Assembly (NCBI RefSeq): GCF_000485595.1
Contig: NW_014577233.1
Coordinates: 217,544 to 244,561 of the forward strand
Length of the DNA: 27,018 bases
Direction: 5' to 3'
Source: Priapulus caudatus
Lineage: Eukaryota; Priapulida; Priapulimorpha; Priapulimorphida; Priapulidae
A program made the translations under genes and the position numbers. The notes under the pieces were generated by a model. The model was not told the DNA's origin. It saw only the letters and a program-made list of their open reading frames with translations, and did not search any database. Below, in pieces: positions 8,607 through 18,660 of this stretch (the stretch's first letter is position 1; each line of letters starts with the position of its first letter).

Positions 8607-9432
8607 CGCGATTCACAATCATACTGAGTACAACAGTTCACTTTTTGCTCAGGGCGTTCATCAGCGGCATATATCAAAAATCATGCGTGCATCGCGTCTG
8701 TGCCGGCCGTCAGTCAGGGTCAGGGTAGGGTTAGCTGAATCTAAAGTACGGAGCCCGTATGTTATGCTAGAGAAAGCGTAAAAATGCCACAACAGGCGAT
8801 TATCCATTAACATTTCACAACCATTCTCCATACGCAAATCGAGCATGCATCCCAATTATTGACTAACTAGGCATTACACAACAGTCCGGCTAGGCAATCA
8901 CTAAATATGCATACACAATGCGCACAGCAAAACGAAACAACAAACACATCGCCAAGCCAGCCATACGCAAACCAATACACAGCCAAACCACCACACATCG
9001 CCGCAAAGGCATCGTAAATGCATCGTGATTGTGCGCAAAACATAGCTACATACGTACGTACATACCATAGCGTAAACCATAATATAGAGATAGCCGTGGC
9101 TACGCGTCCGTTACCAGACCGCCTCAGGCTCCCCAGCACGCGTCTCGTAATATTTTCTAGTTGAACCAACTATATTTTTCAGTCTAAAACAAAAACAAAG
9201 TTTTTACCATAATCTACTTACCTTTAGTATTTATCAAAAAACAATGTTTTGTAACTTTGAACAATAGTAAATCCCAGTAAAACAACGCTTGAGAAGGGGG
9301 CGTAGCCTAAATCGGACTGATTGGGAATCTTGTGAGCTGTAAGGATGGACCGACCACGCGTAAGCCCACTGCGTATTAGTACAGTGCCCTCAGTATGATT
9401 ATCATAAAGGCTGTCCTAGCTAGTAAATCAAT
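8607..9432. other. Gene-free unit segment with degenerate telomere-like words, copy A
   Basis: Unique DNA matching 19272-20107. At 8711-8734 lies CAGTCAGGGTCAGGGTAGGG, a degenerate relative of TTAGGG repeats. At 9296-9324 a GGGGGCG word is followed by ATTGG (CCAAT on the minus strand), a promoter-like pairing also present in copy B. A minus-strand frame at 8867-9169 shares only pieces with copy B (MCGGLAVYWF) and is not called. Confidence 0.45.
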
Positions 9433-9509
9433 AATATAATAGTTATATATATAATATATATAAAATAATCATATATATAATATATAATATATTAATAGAT
9501 CAATATATC
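9433..9509. repeat. (TA)n-rich tract, copy A
   Basis: Imperfect TA/ATAATATA repeats, the counterpart of 20107-20192. Confidence 0.75.
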
Positions 9510-9540
9510 GTGCGTGCGCGCAACGCGCAGCGCCGCCGCA

Positions 9541-9681
9541 TGGTGGGTGTGTTGTGTGTGTTGTGTGTGTTGTGGGTGTTGTGTGTGTGGTTGTGGTGTA
9601 GGTGGTGTTGGTGGTTGGTTGTTAGAGAGTGGTGTGTTTGTGGTGGGTGTGTGTGTTGTGTGTTGTGGCGTGTGGTGCGTG
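9541..9681. repeat. GT-rich microsatellite, copy A
   Basis: Interrupted GTGTGTTG-type repeat. The copy B tract (20228-20400) is longer and more regular, consistent with base dropouts in copy A. Frames reading Cys/Val repeats across it are artefacts. Confidence 0.75.
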
Positions 9682-9940
9682 TGCCTCAATACGGAACGCT
9701 CCCGGCGATTAAATCAGTAATCAGGACCTCATGATAAGACCAGACCGCAAACGCACAGCAAGCCGAGCGTGGCATTATATCTAATTGGCGAAGCAAAAAG
9801 TCACAAAAATGACGTAGTGTGACGATGCCAGCCGGACAGGCGAAGACCGCCACATCGGGCTGTTGCTGTTGCCGGGATCCGACCCGCGCCCCTGGGCAGG
9901 CGGGTCGTCGTGGGAATAGAAATTACGCGAATAGTGTTTA
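9682..9940. other. GC-rich unique segment before the identical block, copy A
   Basis: Starts with CCTCAATACGGAACGCTCCC and includes a CRE-like TGACGTA at about 9809-9815 and a CCGGGATCCGAC stretch. It matches 20401-20671 with scattered indels. No gene is recognised. Confidence 0.4.
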
Positions 9941-10401
9941 TGGCGCGAATTCCCAGCAAACAGTTCTGTTTCAGTAAATGTGCCAGTCCAACTGGCGTCG
10001 AGAGAGAGAAGAGAGAGAGAGATTGAGAAGAGAGAGAGAAAGAGAGAGAGAGAGAGCGCAGAGAGCGAAGAGAAGAACAGAACAGAGGGAGGAGCGTATA
10101 AGAAAAGGGAGGGAGAGCGCGCGGGGATTTCTAGACTGCCACACCCATAGACACAGAACACAAGAACATGCCGCAGACACCCACACACAGTTACAAACAC
10201 ACACGACACACACACACAGCAACACACACACACCACATACACACACACACACACAAACACACACACAACAACACACACCACACAGCACACACACGGTGGG
10301 CCACACCAACACACACCACAACACACACACGATTCTGCCGCGGCACACACACACACACTGTCCACATTAAAAAAAAGAAAAGAGTGAAAGAATAAGAGAG
10401 A
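9941..10401. repeat. 461-bp block identical to 20672-21132
   Basis: Every base matches the copy B counterpart at a constant offset of 10731, including GA tracts (about 9999-10079) and CA-rich repeats (about 10171-10363) where errors would be most expected. Immediately outside, indels resume at once: one base at 9940/20671 and a GA-tract change after 10401/21132. The block looks like the same corrected sequence placed in both copies. Frames on both strands through it are repeat-driven. Confidence 0.9.
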
Positions 10402-10562
10402 GAGAGAGAAGAGATAGATAAAAAGAAAAAGCGACGGAAGGGCCAGAGGAAACAGAGAGCGTGCCTCCCAGCAGAGTGAGGTGAGAGTGATAAGGAATGA
10501 GTAATATAGGTGAGTGAGTGAGTGAGTGAGTAGGAGTGAGTGAGTGAGTGACGGAGTGAGCG
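10402..10562. repeat. GA and GTGA repeats, copy A
   Basis: A GA run after AATAAGAGAG, then GTGA/GAGT tetranucleotide repeats from about 10474 to 10562. Copy B has longer, purer GTGA runs at 21212-21304. Confidence 0.7.
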
Positions 10563-11529
10563 CAGAGATGAGAAAGGAGGAAGTAGGTGTGTGGGTGCAG
10601 CTGGCTGCTACACGTAGCCAGCAGTAATGTAACGAAATAAAAGACTTCATTAAGGCGGAAGGTACATCAGCACAATTGCATAATAGCTGAGCAATTAAGG
10701 GAAAATAGCCGAGTAACAAAGTAACGCGCCGTTCATGAAAAGTAAGCTGAACGACTGAATGTGAGAATATCATCCTCCTAAGAATAGCACACTGACAACA
10801 GTATAACGATAGTATATTAAATCGATGAATAAATCAATATCGCCGTTCAGCAAACGCCTCGCTCCGGCATATCTTACCACTCAAATCCCCGCCTCATTTA
10901 AACAAGCCTGGCCTCAATTTCCGCGTTGATTCATAGTTTCTGTCGGACTCCATAGTAACGATGGTGAAAAAGCTCGCAAACTTTCGCTCATCCGCGACTG
11001 CAATCAGGTTTTCAGTTCGCAAAAAAAAAATGTCATCATGACGAAAACCTCCGGATATAAAAACCCATCCAATAACTGACAAAGTACGTCAGTAACCAGT
11101 GTGCAACGCGGCCCGCCGTGATTAACAGTGAAAAGCGGGACGTCTGTTGCTATGACAACAACGCTGCGTCCATTAATCATTTACATTACAACTTTAGCGG
11201 AGCTGAAAATTTTTAACACCAGTGGTGGGGCGGCGCCACAAAGTCTGAGACGGATGAATCCCGACTCCCATAACGTCAACCGCGCGACTCCGGGCTCCCT
11301 CGGCAACAACCTAGCATAGTCATCAATACGGAGTCCCGAATCCAGGAGTGTCGTTAACATCGTTTCCTTAAAATAATAACTGCTGTGCCAGGATCGTGTG
11401 AGTCGTGGCTGCGCTAGACACAGCGCTTCTCCATTCGGGCGGATTCTCTGCGCAGCTCATTGATACTACTAACAGACTCGTCGCTAAGCATGAATGCCGC
11501 AGTAATGATGGATAGTATTAGATTATATA
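10563..11529. other. Gene-free unit segment with X-box-like site, copy A
   Basis: Unique sequence with several CpGs, matching 21305-22235. It contains TACGTCAG (half-CRE) near 11086 and an RFX X-box-like palindrome at 11146-11159. CCATAGTAAC near 10950 resembles half of an X-box. The clustering suggests regulatory DNA, but no transcript structure is visible. Confidence 0.4.
11146..11159. promoter_or_regulatory. RFX X-box-like palindrome
   Basis: GTTGCTATGACAAC fits the X-box form GTTGCCATGGCAAC, with both half-sites GTTGC and ACAAC and a one-step spacing. RFX factors bind such sites upstream of ciliary and other genes. The same 14 bases appear in copy B at 21904-21917, confirming the base calls. 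Confidence 0.45.
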
Positions 11530-11612
11530 GTTGTAGTACTTGGAGTCGGTATGAGTAGTGGTAGTGTAGTGGTAAAGTGGTCCAGTGTAGTGGTAGTGTA
11601 GTGAGTGCCCTA
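11530..11612. repeat. GGTAGT hexanucleotide tract, copy A (degraded)
   Basis: GTAGTG words with frequent missing bases. The copy B counterpart at 22236-22350 is an almost pure ATTAGT then GGTAGT array. Confidence 0.75.
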
Positions 11613-12680
11613 GGGGTAATCCCGACACGGTATGAGGGAAGCGCACAGGCGTATACTAGTTAACGCGTGCCTAGTTTTTGGATTTATGTCGCTCCTGACG
11701 TATATGCAGACGGTGATTGCCGGTAGGAAATAACAGGTAGTACGCACGTGTAGACAGACCACAGTTAGATCGGTAACTGTACGTATAGCTTATTGCTTCT
11801 TACTAATTTACACAATAAATTCCGTCTGCATTCGTATATGCAGCGGATCAATATACTATCTCGTATAATATACAAGGCATAACGCTCGCCGGCTTGCTCC
11901 TCTCTCACGTTCGCGCTCTAGCTTCGTGTAGTACCCTAGGCCAGGCCTCCACGGTGTCTCGCTTGTAGTCGCGTCATGGCCTCTACCTAACTGAAATCCC
12001 AGTTCTCTCCTTCCCGCCGTTTTATTCCCCTCTCCCGCGTCTCACGTCACTTAACCTGAAAACCGCCTCTACCCCTCCGTTATCTCTGCTCCCTGCAGAT
12101 CTACTAACGGCATTTCTCCTCTTTCCTCGTCCTCTGCTTCTCTTCTCTTCTCGCTACCTAGACGTGAAAATAACGCTCATCGCTGCTCGTTCGTCGCCTA
12201 TATAACGCTAGCTGCCAGCGCCTCCCTACCGGCGTGTTTTGCACGCGTTTGTCAAACACCACACAGATTTGCGTTCGCATGGTTCAATCGCTTTCACACT
12301 GCTGACCAAACCCGTGGCGTAACGTATGATTGCAAATCATCTTATGCAACTCGATTCTAATAAATATTCCTCTCTTCGAAAACTTAGACTATCATTCATC
12401 AAATCTCCGCATACATATGTTGACCCAAAAGTACATAACGCGTGATTATATCTATATGCAGCGTACGCTTTCGCGTAGCACTCCTTGTTTCCCGCGACAT
12501 AAGTATATAGTAATGGAGTATGATCCAAGATGGCTCGCCCAGGTTTATACGAATAATCTATTCTGTCTATAGATATGCCTCACTTTAAGTCAATATATGT
12601 TATTCCATCCTATAGCTGTATAAATCTATTCACCCTGATTAGCACTGCTCTCTGTGATTACACACCCCGCCCGAATCCCA
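11613..12680. other. Gene-free unit segment with TATA- and YY1-like words, copy A
   Basis: Unique DNA matching 22351-23440. A pyrimidine-rich zone (about 11890-12170) precedes TATATAA at 12199-12205; in copy B the same spot reads TTATATACC, so the TATA call is doubtful. AAGATGGCTCG at 12527-12537 is the counterpart of a full YY1 match in copy B. The frames at 12330-12572 and 12337-12528 are overlapping and unremarkable. Confidence 0.4.
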
Positions 12681-13110
12681 ACAGTAAGTGTAGGGTAGTG
12701 GTAGTGGAGTGTAAAGTGTAGTGTAGTGTAGTGAGTGGCCAGATAGTACAGTAGTATAATATAGTAGTAGTAGTAGTATAGGAGTAGTAGTAATACTGTA
12801 AATAGTACGTAGTAGTATAGTAGAGTATAGTAGTATTAGCGGTAGATGTAGTGCAGTAGTAGAGTATGTGGTATTAGTAATGATGGTATGTGGAGTGGTG
12901 GTAGTGGCAGGGGAAATAGCAATGACATAGCGTAGCGTAGGGTAATGGTAGGCGTAGTGGCAGTGGCAATAGCATGGGCATTGCAGGCGCAGTAGCAGTA
13001 AGTCAGCAAGGGGCATGGCATGCCAGTGAACAGTACAAGGGGTACGAGTAGGGTAGTAACATGTAGTGGCAGTGGCAGGGGCTGTGACAGTACATAGCAT
13101 AAGAGAAGGT
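12681..13110. repeat. AGT / GGTAGT / GGCAGT array, copy A (contracted)
   Basis: Degenerate version of the long array in copy B (23443-23910), with many single-base deletions. Minus-strand frames of Tyr, Thr, Leu and Pro repeats over it have no coding meaning. Confidence 0.8.
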
Positions 13111-13996
13111 AGTGCAAGACCGAGTATCCCACTCAAGCCACCTGATCACCTCCGCATGACGCGCCCTCTGAGAAGCACCGAGCCATTGATTTACGCGCGA
13201 AAGAACGAAACGCCGTAAAGCCATACACATAATAAAGACCGACCATTGCTCACACGCGGTTCCGTTTGTACGCACCTCGCAGCATTCGCGACCGAGTGTA
13301 AAAAACCCTAAAAATCTAAATAGCAAATCAGCGAAGAAATGAGCAAAAATTGCGGGCAGCGCAGAGGCGAGCGTTTTACGACGCCTCGCATTCCGAGCAC
13401 ATTTGAGGGGAGGGCGCATCAATGACGCGTTTGCCGAACGAGTCGAAATAATGGCTCGTTCAAACCTACGGCAAGCGAAGGGAATTCTGTCAGTGAATCA
13501 AGAACCTCTTCACCTTGGCCTGGAACTCAGGAATTCCAAATGACGCAAAACGCCTAACCGGACGTTACTGTAGATTTATCGCACAAACATTGCAGAAACG
13601 CAGACCGCGCACTGCAAATGCTAATTAACGAAGACCGAAACTATAAATCTGCAGTCACGCTGGTAGAGACATTGGCCGACACCGGCGCTGAGCTTCTATC
13701 TATCAACGTTGGTCTAGAGAGCGGTTGCATCAACATAATCTACAACACGGGAATGTAGGTCTCTAAACACGGGGGTAATTTACCTCGAAAACTCCCAGTT
13801 TGAAACACGTAAATGTATATTATTACCACTCCCTCAAGCATGAAAGACAAGTCTAATCCTAAACACGCGAATAGCGTTCGAACAACGTGCCCCCAGGCAA
13901 AGACCTAAGTTATAGCCTATAGTTCAGAAACGCGTACGACGGATCTTGAACACTAACCGCATAAGTCAATTTCAATCAGCATTCACGACAAGCAAG
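13111..13996. other. Terminal unit segment, copy A: gene-free
   Basis: Unique sequence matching 23911-24790 up to GACAAGCAAGG, where copy A leaves the common sequence. A minus-strand frame here (13003-13422) and its counterpart (23388-24272) share peptides such as SVFIMCMALRRF and HFFAD, but the two frames shift relative to each other and both run into the repeat array. They are not called as a gene. Confidence 0.45.
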
Positions 13997-14006
13997 GACC
14001 TCTCAC
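13997..14006. other. Junction: end of unit jumps to 16-bp satellite
   Basis: After GACAAGCAAGG, copy B continues with TTTCGTCGCG, while this copy reads ACCTCTCAC and then N. ACCTCT fits the start of a 16-bp satellite unit. So a sequence that belongs at the unit's far end is joined to the satellite from its middle, directly at an assembly gap. Confidence 0.65.
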
Positions 14007-14016
14007 NNNNNNNNNN
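14007..14016. other. Assembly gap (10 N)
   Basis: Ten consecutive N. A fixed, round length suggests a placeholder and not a measured distance. Confidence 0.99.
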
Positions 14017-14223
14017 TTACTACAGACAATCTCTACTACAGACAACCTCTACTACAGACAGCCTCTACTACAGGCAATCTCTACAACAGATAACCTTTAC
14101 TACAGACAATCTCTACTACAGACAACCTCTACTACAGACAACCTCTACTACATACAACCTTTACTACAGACAACCTCTACTACAGACAATTTCTACTACA
14201 GACAATCTCTACTACATACAACC
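14017..14223. repeat. 16-bp satellite array, third (partial) copy
   Basis: About 13 clean units of CTCTACTACAGACAAC with regular T/C and CATA variants and few indels, unlike the arrays of copies A and B. It begins at the gap and ends at the usual CCTCAGCGCAGGCAATTC boundary. Confidence 0.92.
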
Positions 14224-14756
14224 TCAGCGCAGGCAATTCTGTTAATATCCAATTTTCACACAAAACGCGTCTTGCGCGAGCAGCGGCAAGCCAGCAACGT
14301 CGTCAGAACCGTGAAAGAAGCAAAGTGAGCATTGCTCGCGAAATAACAGGTAAACTCAGCCGTCACGCGCTTCATTCGTTACTGCTTTTTTCGCCGGGAG
14401 TTGCGCCGGCAATGTCTATTAGTAGTTTATACCTACATCGCGTTTTGGCGGAGAGATGCGTAATGAGTTCACGGATCGGCTGGATCGGCTGGAGTTTACG
14501 GATATTGACTGTAAAATGATTAGGATGTAGATACAATAATGTAACCTAACAGAGAAGAGTTGGGTCACATCCATACTCTGTTGGGTTATATTACTGTATC
14601 CAGGTAGGATGGGGAGCTAGTTTGGTTATATCTTAGATGTGGTGAAGGGGTTGTACAATGAATAGGATGGGATGTTGGGGTGGTTGTATCTTCGATAGGA
14701 TGGTGGTATTGGGGGTGGTTATAGGATAGACTTATGGCGTGGGTGGTGATTGTTTC
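14224..14756. other. Inter-array spacer, third (clean) copy
   Basis: Collinear with 6677-7189 and 17283-17841 but generally without their one-base insertions. For example GTTGCGCCGGCAATGTC here reads GTTGCTGCCGGCAATGTC near 17475. It is probably the accurate version of this segment. No gene is recognised; the 64-codon frame at 14325-14519 is not preserved in the other copies. Confidence 0.7.
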
Positions 14757-14845
14757 TTGGATAAAGTAGCGTGTTGGGGTGATTGTACCTTAGATAAGGT
14801 AGCGTGTTGGTGTGATTGTAGCTTGAATAAGGTAGCGTGTTGGTG
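14757..14845. repeat. 33-bp minisatellite, third (partial) copy, truncated
   Basis: Between two and three clean 33-bp units, ending abruptly in GGTAGCGTGTTGGTG and joining directly to a TA-rich stretch that is the start of copy B. In copies A and B the array continues for 780-820 bp instead. Confidence 0.9.
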
Positions 14846-16239
14846 ATATATATATTATTTATATACGGTATTTACCAGTATGAGGAAAAGCGTGTATAAT
14901 TACGTTATGCCTTTTAATTATTCCTTAACCGGCATTTTTATTTTATTCCTTAACTATTTAATTACCGAAAGAAAATTAGCTATCTTAGATCCTCCGGTGA
15001 CCGATTTCTATCGGTTTATAGAGGTAGTTAAAGTTATCTAGAACGTGGGTTATGCTCGGGACAATAGCGACATCGGTCGATGAACTATGGCGTCACACGC
15101 TAATACGCAGGAATCCGGTCCGACAAACAAATAGTACCGTAACTAGTTTTTTTTCGGTAATATAGGCGCAGTATTTAATGCTAGCGTGGTTCGCTTAACC
15201 AACACATGGCGTCGATTCCTATGACATGATGATTCATATGTTACAGCACCCTTGCCGCTATATTGCAGAGTAAACATTGCAAGACGGGCAAATTACTGCC
15301 AGCTATTTACTTATTGAGCGTAGACATTTTTATATGGCCAACTAATAGTAGTTCGTTTTATAACGTCGATATTTATTAAGTTTTTTTCGTTAACGAGTTT
15401 TTTCGCGGCACTTCGTTCTGCCGATCTCTCCTTCATCTCGCTGTGTGGGTCTCTTTCATTACGCCTCGCCCGCTTCTTCTTTAGCTATACCACTCTCTTC
15501 CCCTCCCTCTATGCACACGTTCACTATACCCTGTTTTCAGTCTCTGACCAGCGGGTCAGAAACCCCCATCGGAAACGATTTCTGCCACCGGAAAATTCAT
15601 ACGCTGGTGCTCGGTGACCACACAGCCATCTGTGTCCATCACCCATGCACCGACGACACACAGCACAGGTCAGTGCACTATATTCTCATCTTTAGAGGGG
15701 TCATACACTCGGCAACAACTAAACAACGTGATCTGTCAACAGGAGACATCTGTCGCCGGTTGAATTGAACAAGCCGGCGGGACATGTTTGGCTTAGCGTT
15801 AGCGCTTGCCACGCTATAAGTAAGCACTTTGATTAATTACAGCCGACTGAATTAGCTGTAAAACATTTCAATGAGGAAACCACGGTCTGGACAAACACTC
15901 TGATAAATTACAGCGAGCGACGCGCGCGCGCGAAGTATTGGCATTTGGGAAATTTGAATAAATTTTCAGCCCGGCTGTGGAAGCAGAGCCTCACACGCTC
16001 GATCGCTCCGACAATTATAGCCGCTGCGGCGTATTAGAATTAAATTGAATTACGGATGAATTATTAACTTGCCGTTTGACGTCTAAATCAGCATAAAACA
16101 CACTTTTCGCAATCAGAAAAAAGCCGTCTCGCAGTTACTATAAATAAATAGGTGCGACGGATCGGTCGTCCACAGGGCGCATGCGCACAGCAGGTACGGC
16201 ACAGTTTATTGCTTGATAGAATTACAGGTATGCAAGAAG
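14846..16239. other. Unit segment 1, copy B: gene-free
   Basis: Counterpart of 4326-5719. The frame 15445-15768 is frameshifted against its copy A partner and is not a supported gene. An NRF1-like palindrome lies at 16177-16186, within segment 1. Confidence 0.5.
16177..16186. promoter_or_regulatory. NRF1-like palindrome GCGCATGCGC, copy B
   Basis: Same motif and flanks as 5630-5639 (GGATCGGTCG upstream, ACAGCAG downstream). Confidence 0.4.
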
Positions 16240-16490
16240 AGAGAAAACTCTGCAAAACGTGAGGCAGTTTTCTAAGAGGTGAGATAGCTCTCTGATTGTG
16301 AAACAGGTCTCTTTGAGGTAAGACATTTCTCTTAGAGGTGAGGCAACTCTCTGATTGTGAGACAGCTAGCTGATTGTGAGACAGGTAGGTGAATGAATCT
16401 GTGAGACAGCTTTCTAAAAGGGGATGCAACTCTCTGATTGTGAAACAGTTATCTGAGACCTGAAACAGTTCTGTGAGGGACGAGATGCGA
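16240..16490. repeat. GTGAGACAG-type minisatellite, copy B
   Basis: Tandem degenerate units combining CTCTCTGATTGTGAGACAG and CTCTTAGAGGTGAGGCAA, roughly 20-30 bp each, leading into the 16-bp array. Confidence 0.65.
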
Positions 16491-17282
16491 CCTCTACTAC
16501 AGCACGTAGATGCGAGAAAACTTCTACTAAAGACAACCTCTACTACAGACAACCTCTACTACAAACAACATCTACTACAGACAATCTTTACTACAGATAA
16601 CCTCTATACTACAGACAATCTCTACTACAGACAACCTCTACTACAGACAATCTCTACTACAGACAACCTCTACTACAGACAGGCCTCTACTAACAGGACA
16701 ATCTTCGAACTTATACTACCAGACAATGCTCTCTACAGACAACCTCTATTCATCATAAGACCCTCTACTCAGACTCCTACTACAGACTAACCTTAAGCAT
16801 CTCTACTACAGACAATCTACTACGCGCTTCACAGGACATACTAAGCATCCTACTACAGACACATCTTATCCAGACAGTACAAGATAACCTTACTACAATA
16901 CAAGATCTCTACTACGGACAATCTCTACTACAGATAACCTCTACTACAGACAACCTCTACTACAGACAACCTCTACTACAGACAATCTCTATTACATACA
17001 ACCTCTACTACCTCTCATAACCTATACTACAGACAATCTCTCTACATACAAACCTCTACCATCTACTACAGACAACTTCTACTACAGACAATCTCTACTA
17101 CAGACACTTACAGCGCTCTTAGCTACAGAAATCTCTACACAGATAACTTTACTACAGACAATCTCTACTACAGGACAACGCTCTACTACAGAACAAAAAC
17201 GCTCTACTAAATACAACCTTTACTTACAGAACAACCTCTACTAAGACAATTTCTACTACAGACAGATCTTACTACATCAACC
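16491..17282. repeat. 16-bp satellite array, copy B
   Basis: About 48 units' worth of CTCTACTACAGACAAC repeats. Parts such as 16600-16680 and 16910-17000 are clean; others (16690-16900, 17100-17280) are disrupted by insertions. Confidence 0.9.
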
Positions 17283-17841
17283 TGCAGGCGGCAGCAATTC
17301 TGTTAAGTATCGCAACTTTTCAACACAAAACAGGTCTTGCTGCGAGCAGCGTGCAAGCCAGCAACGTCGTCAGAACCAGTGAAAGAAGGCAAAGTGAGCC
17401 ATTGCTCGCGAAAGATAACAGGTAAACTCAGGCCGTTTCACGCGCTTAATTGTTACTTCGCTTTTTCGCCGGGAGTTGCTGCCGGCAATGTCTATTAGTA
17501 GTTTAATACCTACAATCGCGTTTTTGGCGAGATGAATGGCTAATGAGTTCAGCGGATCGGCTGGATCTGGACTGAGGTTTACGGAATATGACTGTAAATG
17601 ATTAGGATGTAGATACAGTAATGTAACCTAACAGAGAAGAGTTGAGGTCAAGCATCCATACTCTGTTGGGTTATATTTCACTGTATCCAGGTGGATGGGG
17701 AGAGTTTGCGTTAATATTTAGATGTGGTGAAGAGGGTTTGTACAATGAATAGGATGGGATGTTGGGGTGGTTGTATGCTTCGATATGGATGGTGGTATTG
17801 GGGGTGGTTATAGGTATGGAGACTTATGGGTGGGTGGTGAT
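17283..17841. other. Inter-array spacer, copy B
   Basis: Third occurrence of the spacer, carrying one-base insertions relative to the clean copy at 14224-14756. No gene is recognised. Confidence 0.7.
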
Positions 17842-18660
17842 TGTTTCTTATTGGAATAAGTAGGTGTTGGGGGAGTTGTAGCCTTAGATTAGGTAGCGTG
17901 TTGGTGTGCATTGAGCTGAATAGGTAGCGTGTTGGTTGTGATTGTAGCTGGAATAAGGAAGCGTATGGTGTGATATTGTAGCTTGAATAAGTCTAGCGTG
18001 TTGGTGTGATGTAGCTTTGAATAAGGTAGCGTGTTGGTGTGATTGTAAGCTTGAATAAGCGTAAGCGGTTGCGTGTGATTGTAGCTTGAATAAGGTAAGC
18101 GTGTTCGGTGTGTTTGTAGCTTGGAATAAGGTAGCATGTTGGTGTGATTGTAGCTTGGATAAGTAGCGTGTTGTGTGATTTGTACTTGGATATAGGTAAC
18201 ACGCTGTTGGTGTGATTGTAGCTTGAATAGTATAGCGTGTTGGTGGATTGTAGCTTGATAAGGTAGCCTGTTGGTGTGATGTAGCTTGGAATAACGTAGC
18301 AGTGTTGGTGCTGATTGTAGCTTGAATAATGGTAGCGTGTTGTGTGATTGTAGGCTGAATAAGTAGCGTGTTTGGTGTGATTTGTTACCTTGGATAAGTA
18401 GCTGTTGGTGTGATTGTAGCTTGAATAAGGTAGCGTGTTGGTGCGATTGTAGCTGGAATAAGGTAGCGTGTTGGTGCGATTGTAGCTTGAATAAGGTAGC
18501 GTGTTGGTGCGATTGTAGCTTGAATAAGGTAGCGTGTTGGTGTGATTGTAGCTTGAATAAGGTAGCTGTTGGTGCGATTGTAGCTGGAATAAGGTAGCGT
18601 GTTGGTGTGATTGTAGCTTGAATAAGGTAGCCGTGTCTTGGTGTGATTGTAGCTTGGATA
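17842..18660. repeat. 33-bp minisatellite array, copy B
   Basis: About 25 units of the 33-bp repeat. Units from about 18405 to 18650 are nearly perfect, and there the 11-codon frame reads NKVACWCDCSL repeatedly (minus strand YLIQATIAPTR). Units from 17842 to 18400 have frequent indels. A GTGTGATT/GTGCGATT alternation marks unit variants. Open frames follow only from the period being a multiple of three. Confidence 0.92.

Larger units (their letters stand above)
4326..13996. repeat. Copy A of a roughly 10-kb duplicated unit (noisy sequence)
   Basis: The whole segment aligns collinearly with 14846-24790. Sample anchor pairs are 4371/14892, 5630/16177, 9941/20672, 11146/21904, 12527/23282 and 13961/24744. 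The offset grows from 10521 to 10783, so copy A is shorter overall. Differences are dominated by scattered one- or two-base indels, many in homopolymers or repeats, as in uncorrected long reads. Frames and motif losses in this segment are therefore unreliable. No gene is recognised in it. It is either one of two assembled versions of the same locus or a real tandem copy. Confidence 0.85.

Noticed and set aside
9781-10773. 330-codon minus-strand frame, and the 235-codon frame at 20668-21375
   Set aside because: They are made of Ser/Leu, Cys/Val and His/Thr repeats from GA, CA and GTGA tracts. The shared 127-130-residue frames come from the identical 461-bp block and are repeat-driven on both strands.
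12199-12205. TATA box TATATAA of a promoter
   Set aside because: The other copy reads TTATATACC at the same position and no coding sequence follows. TA-rich words are frequent in the window.
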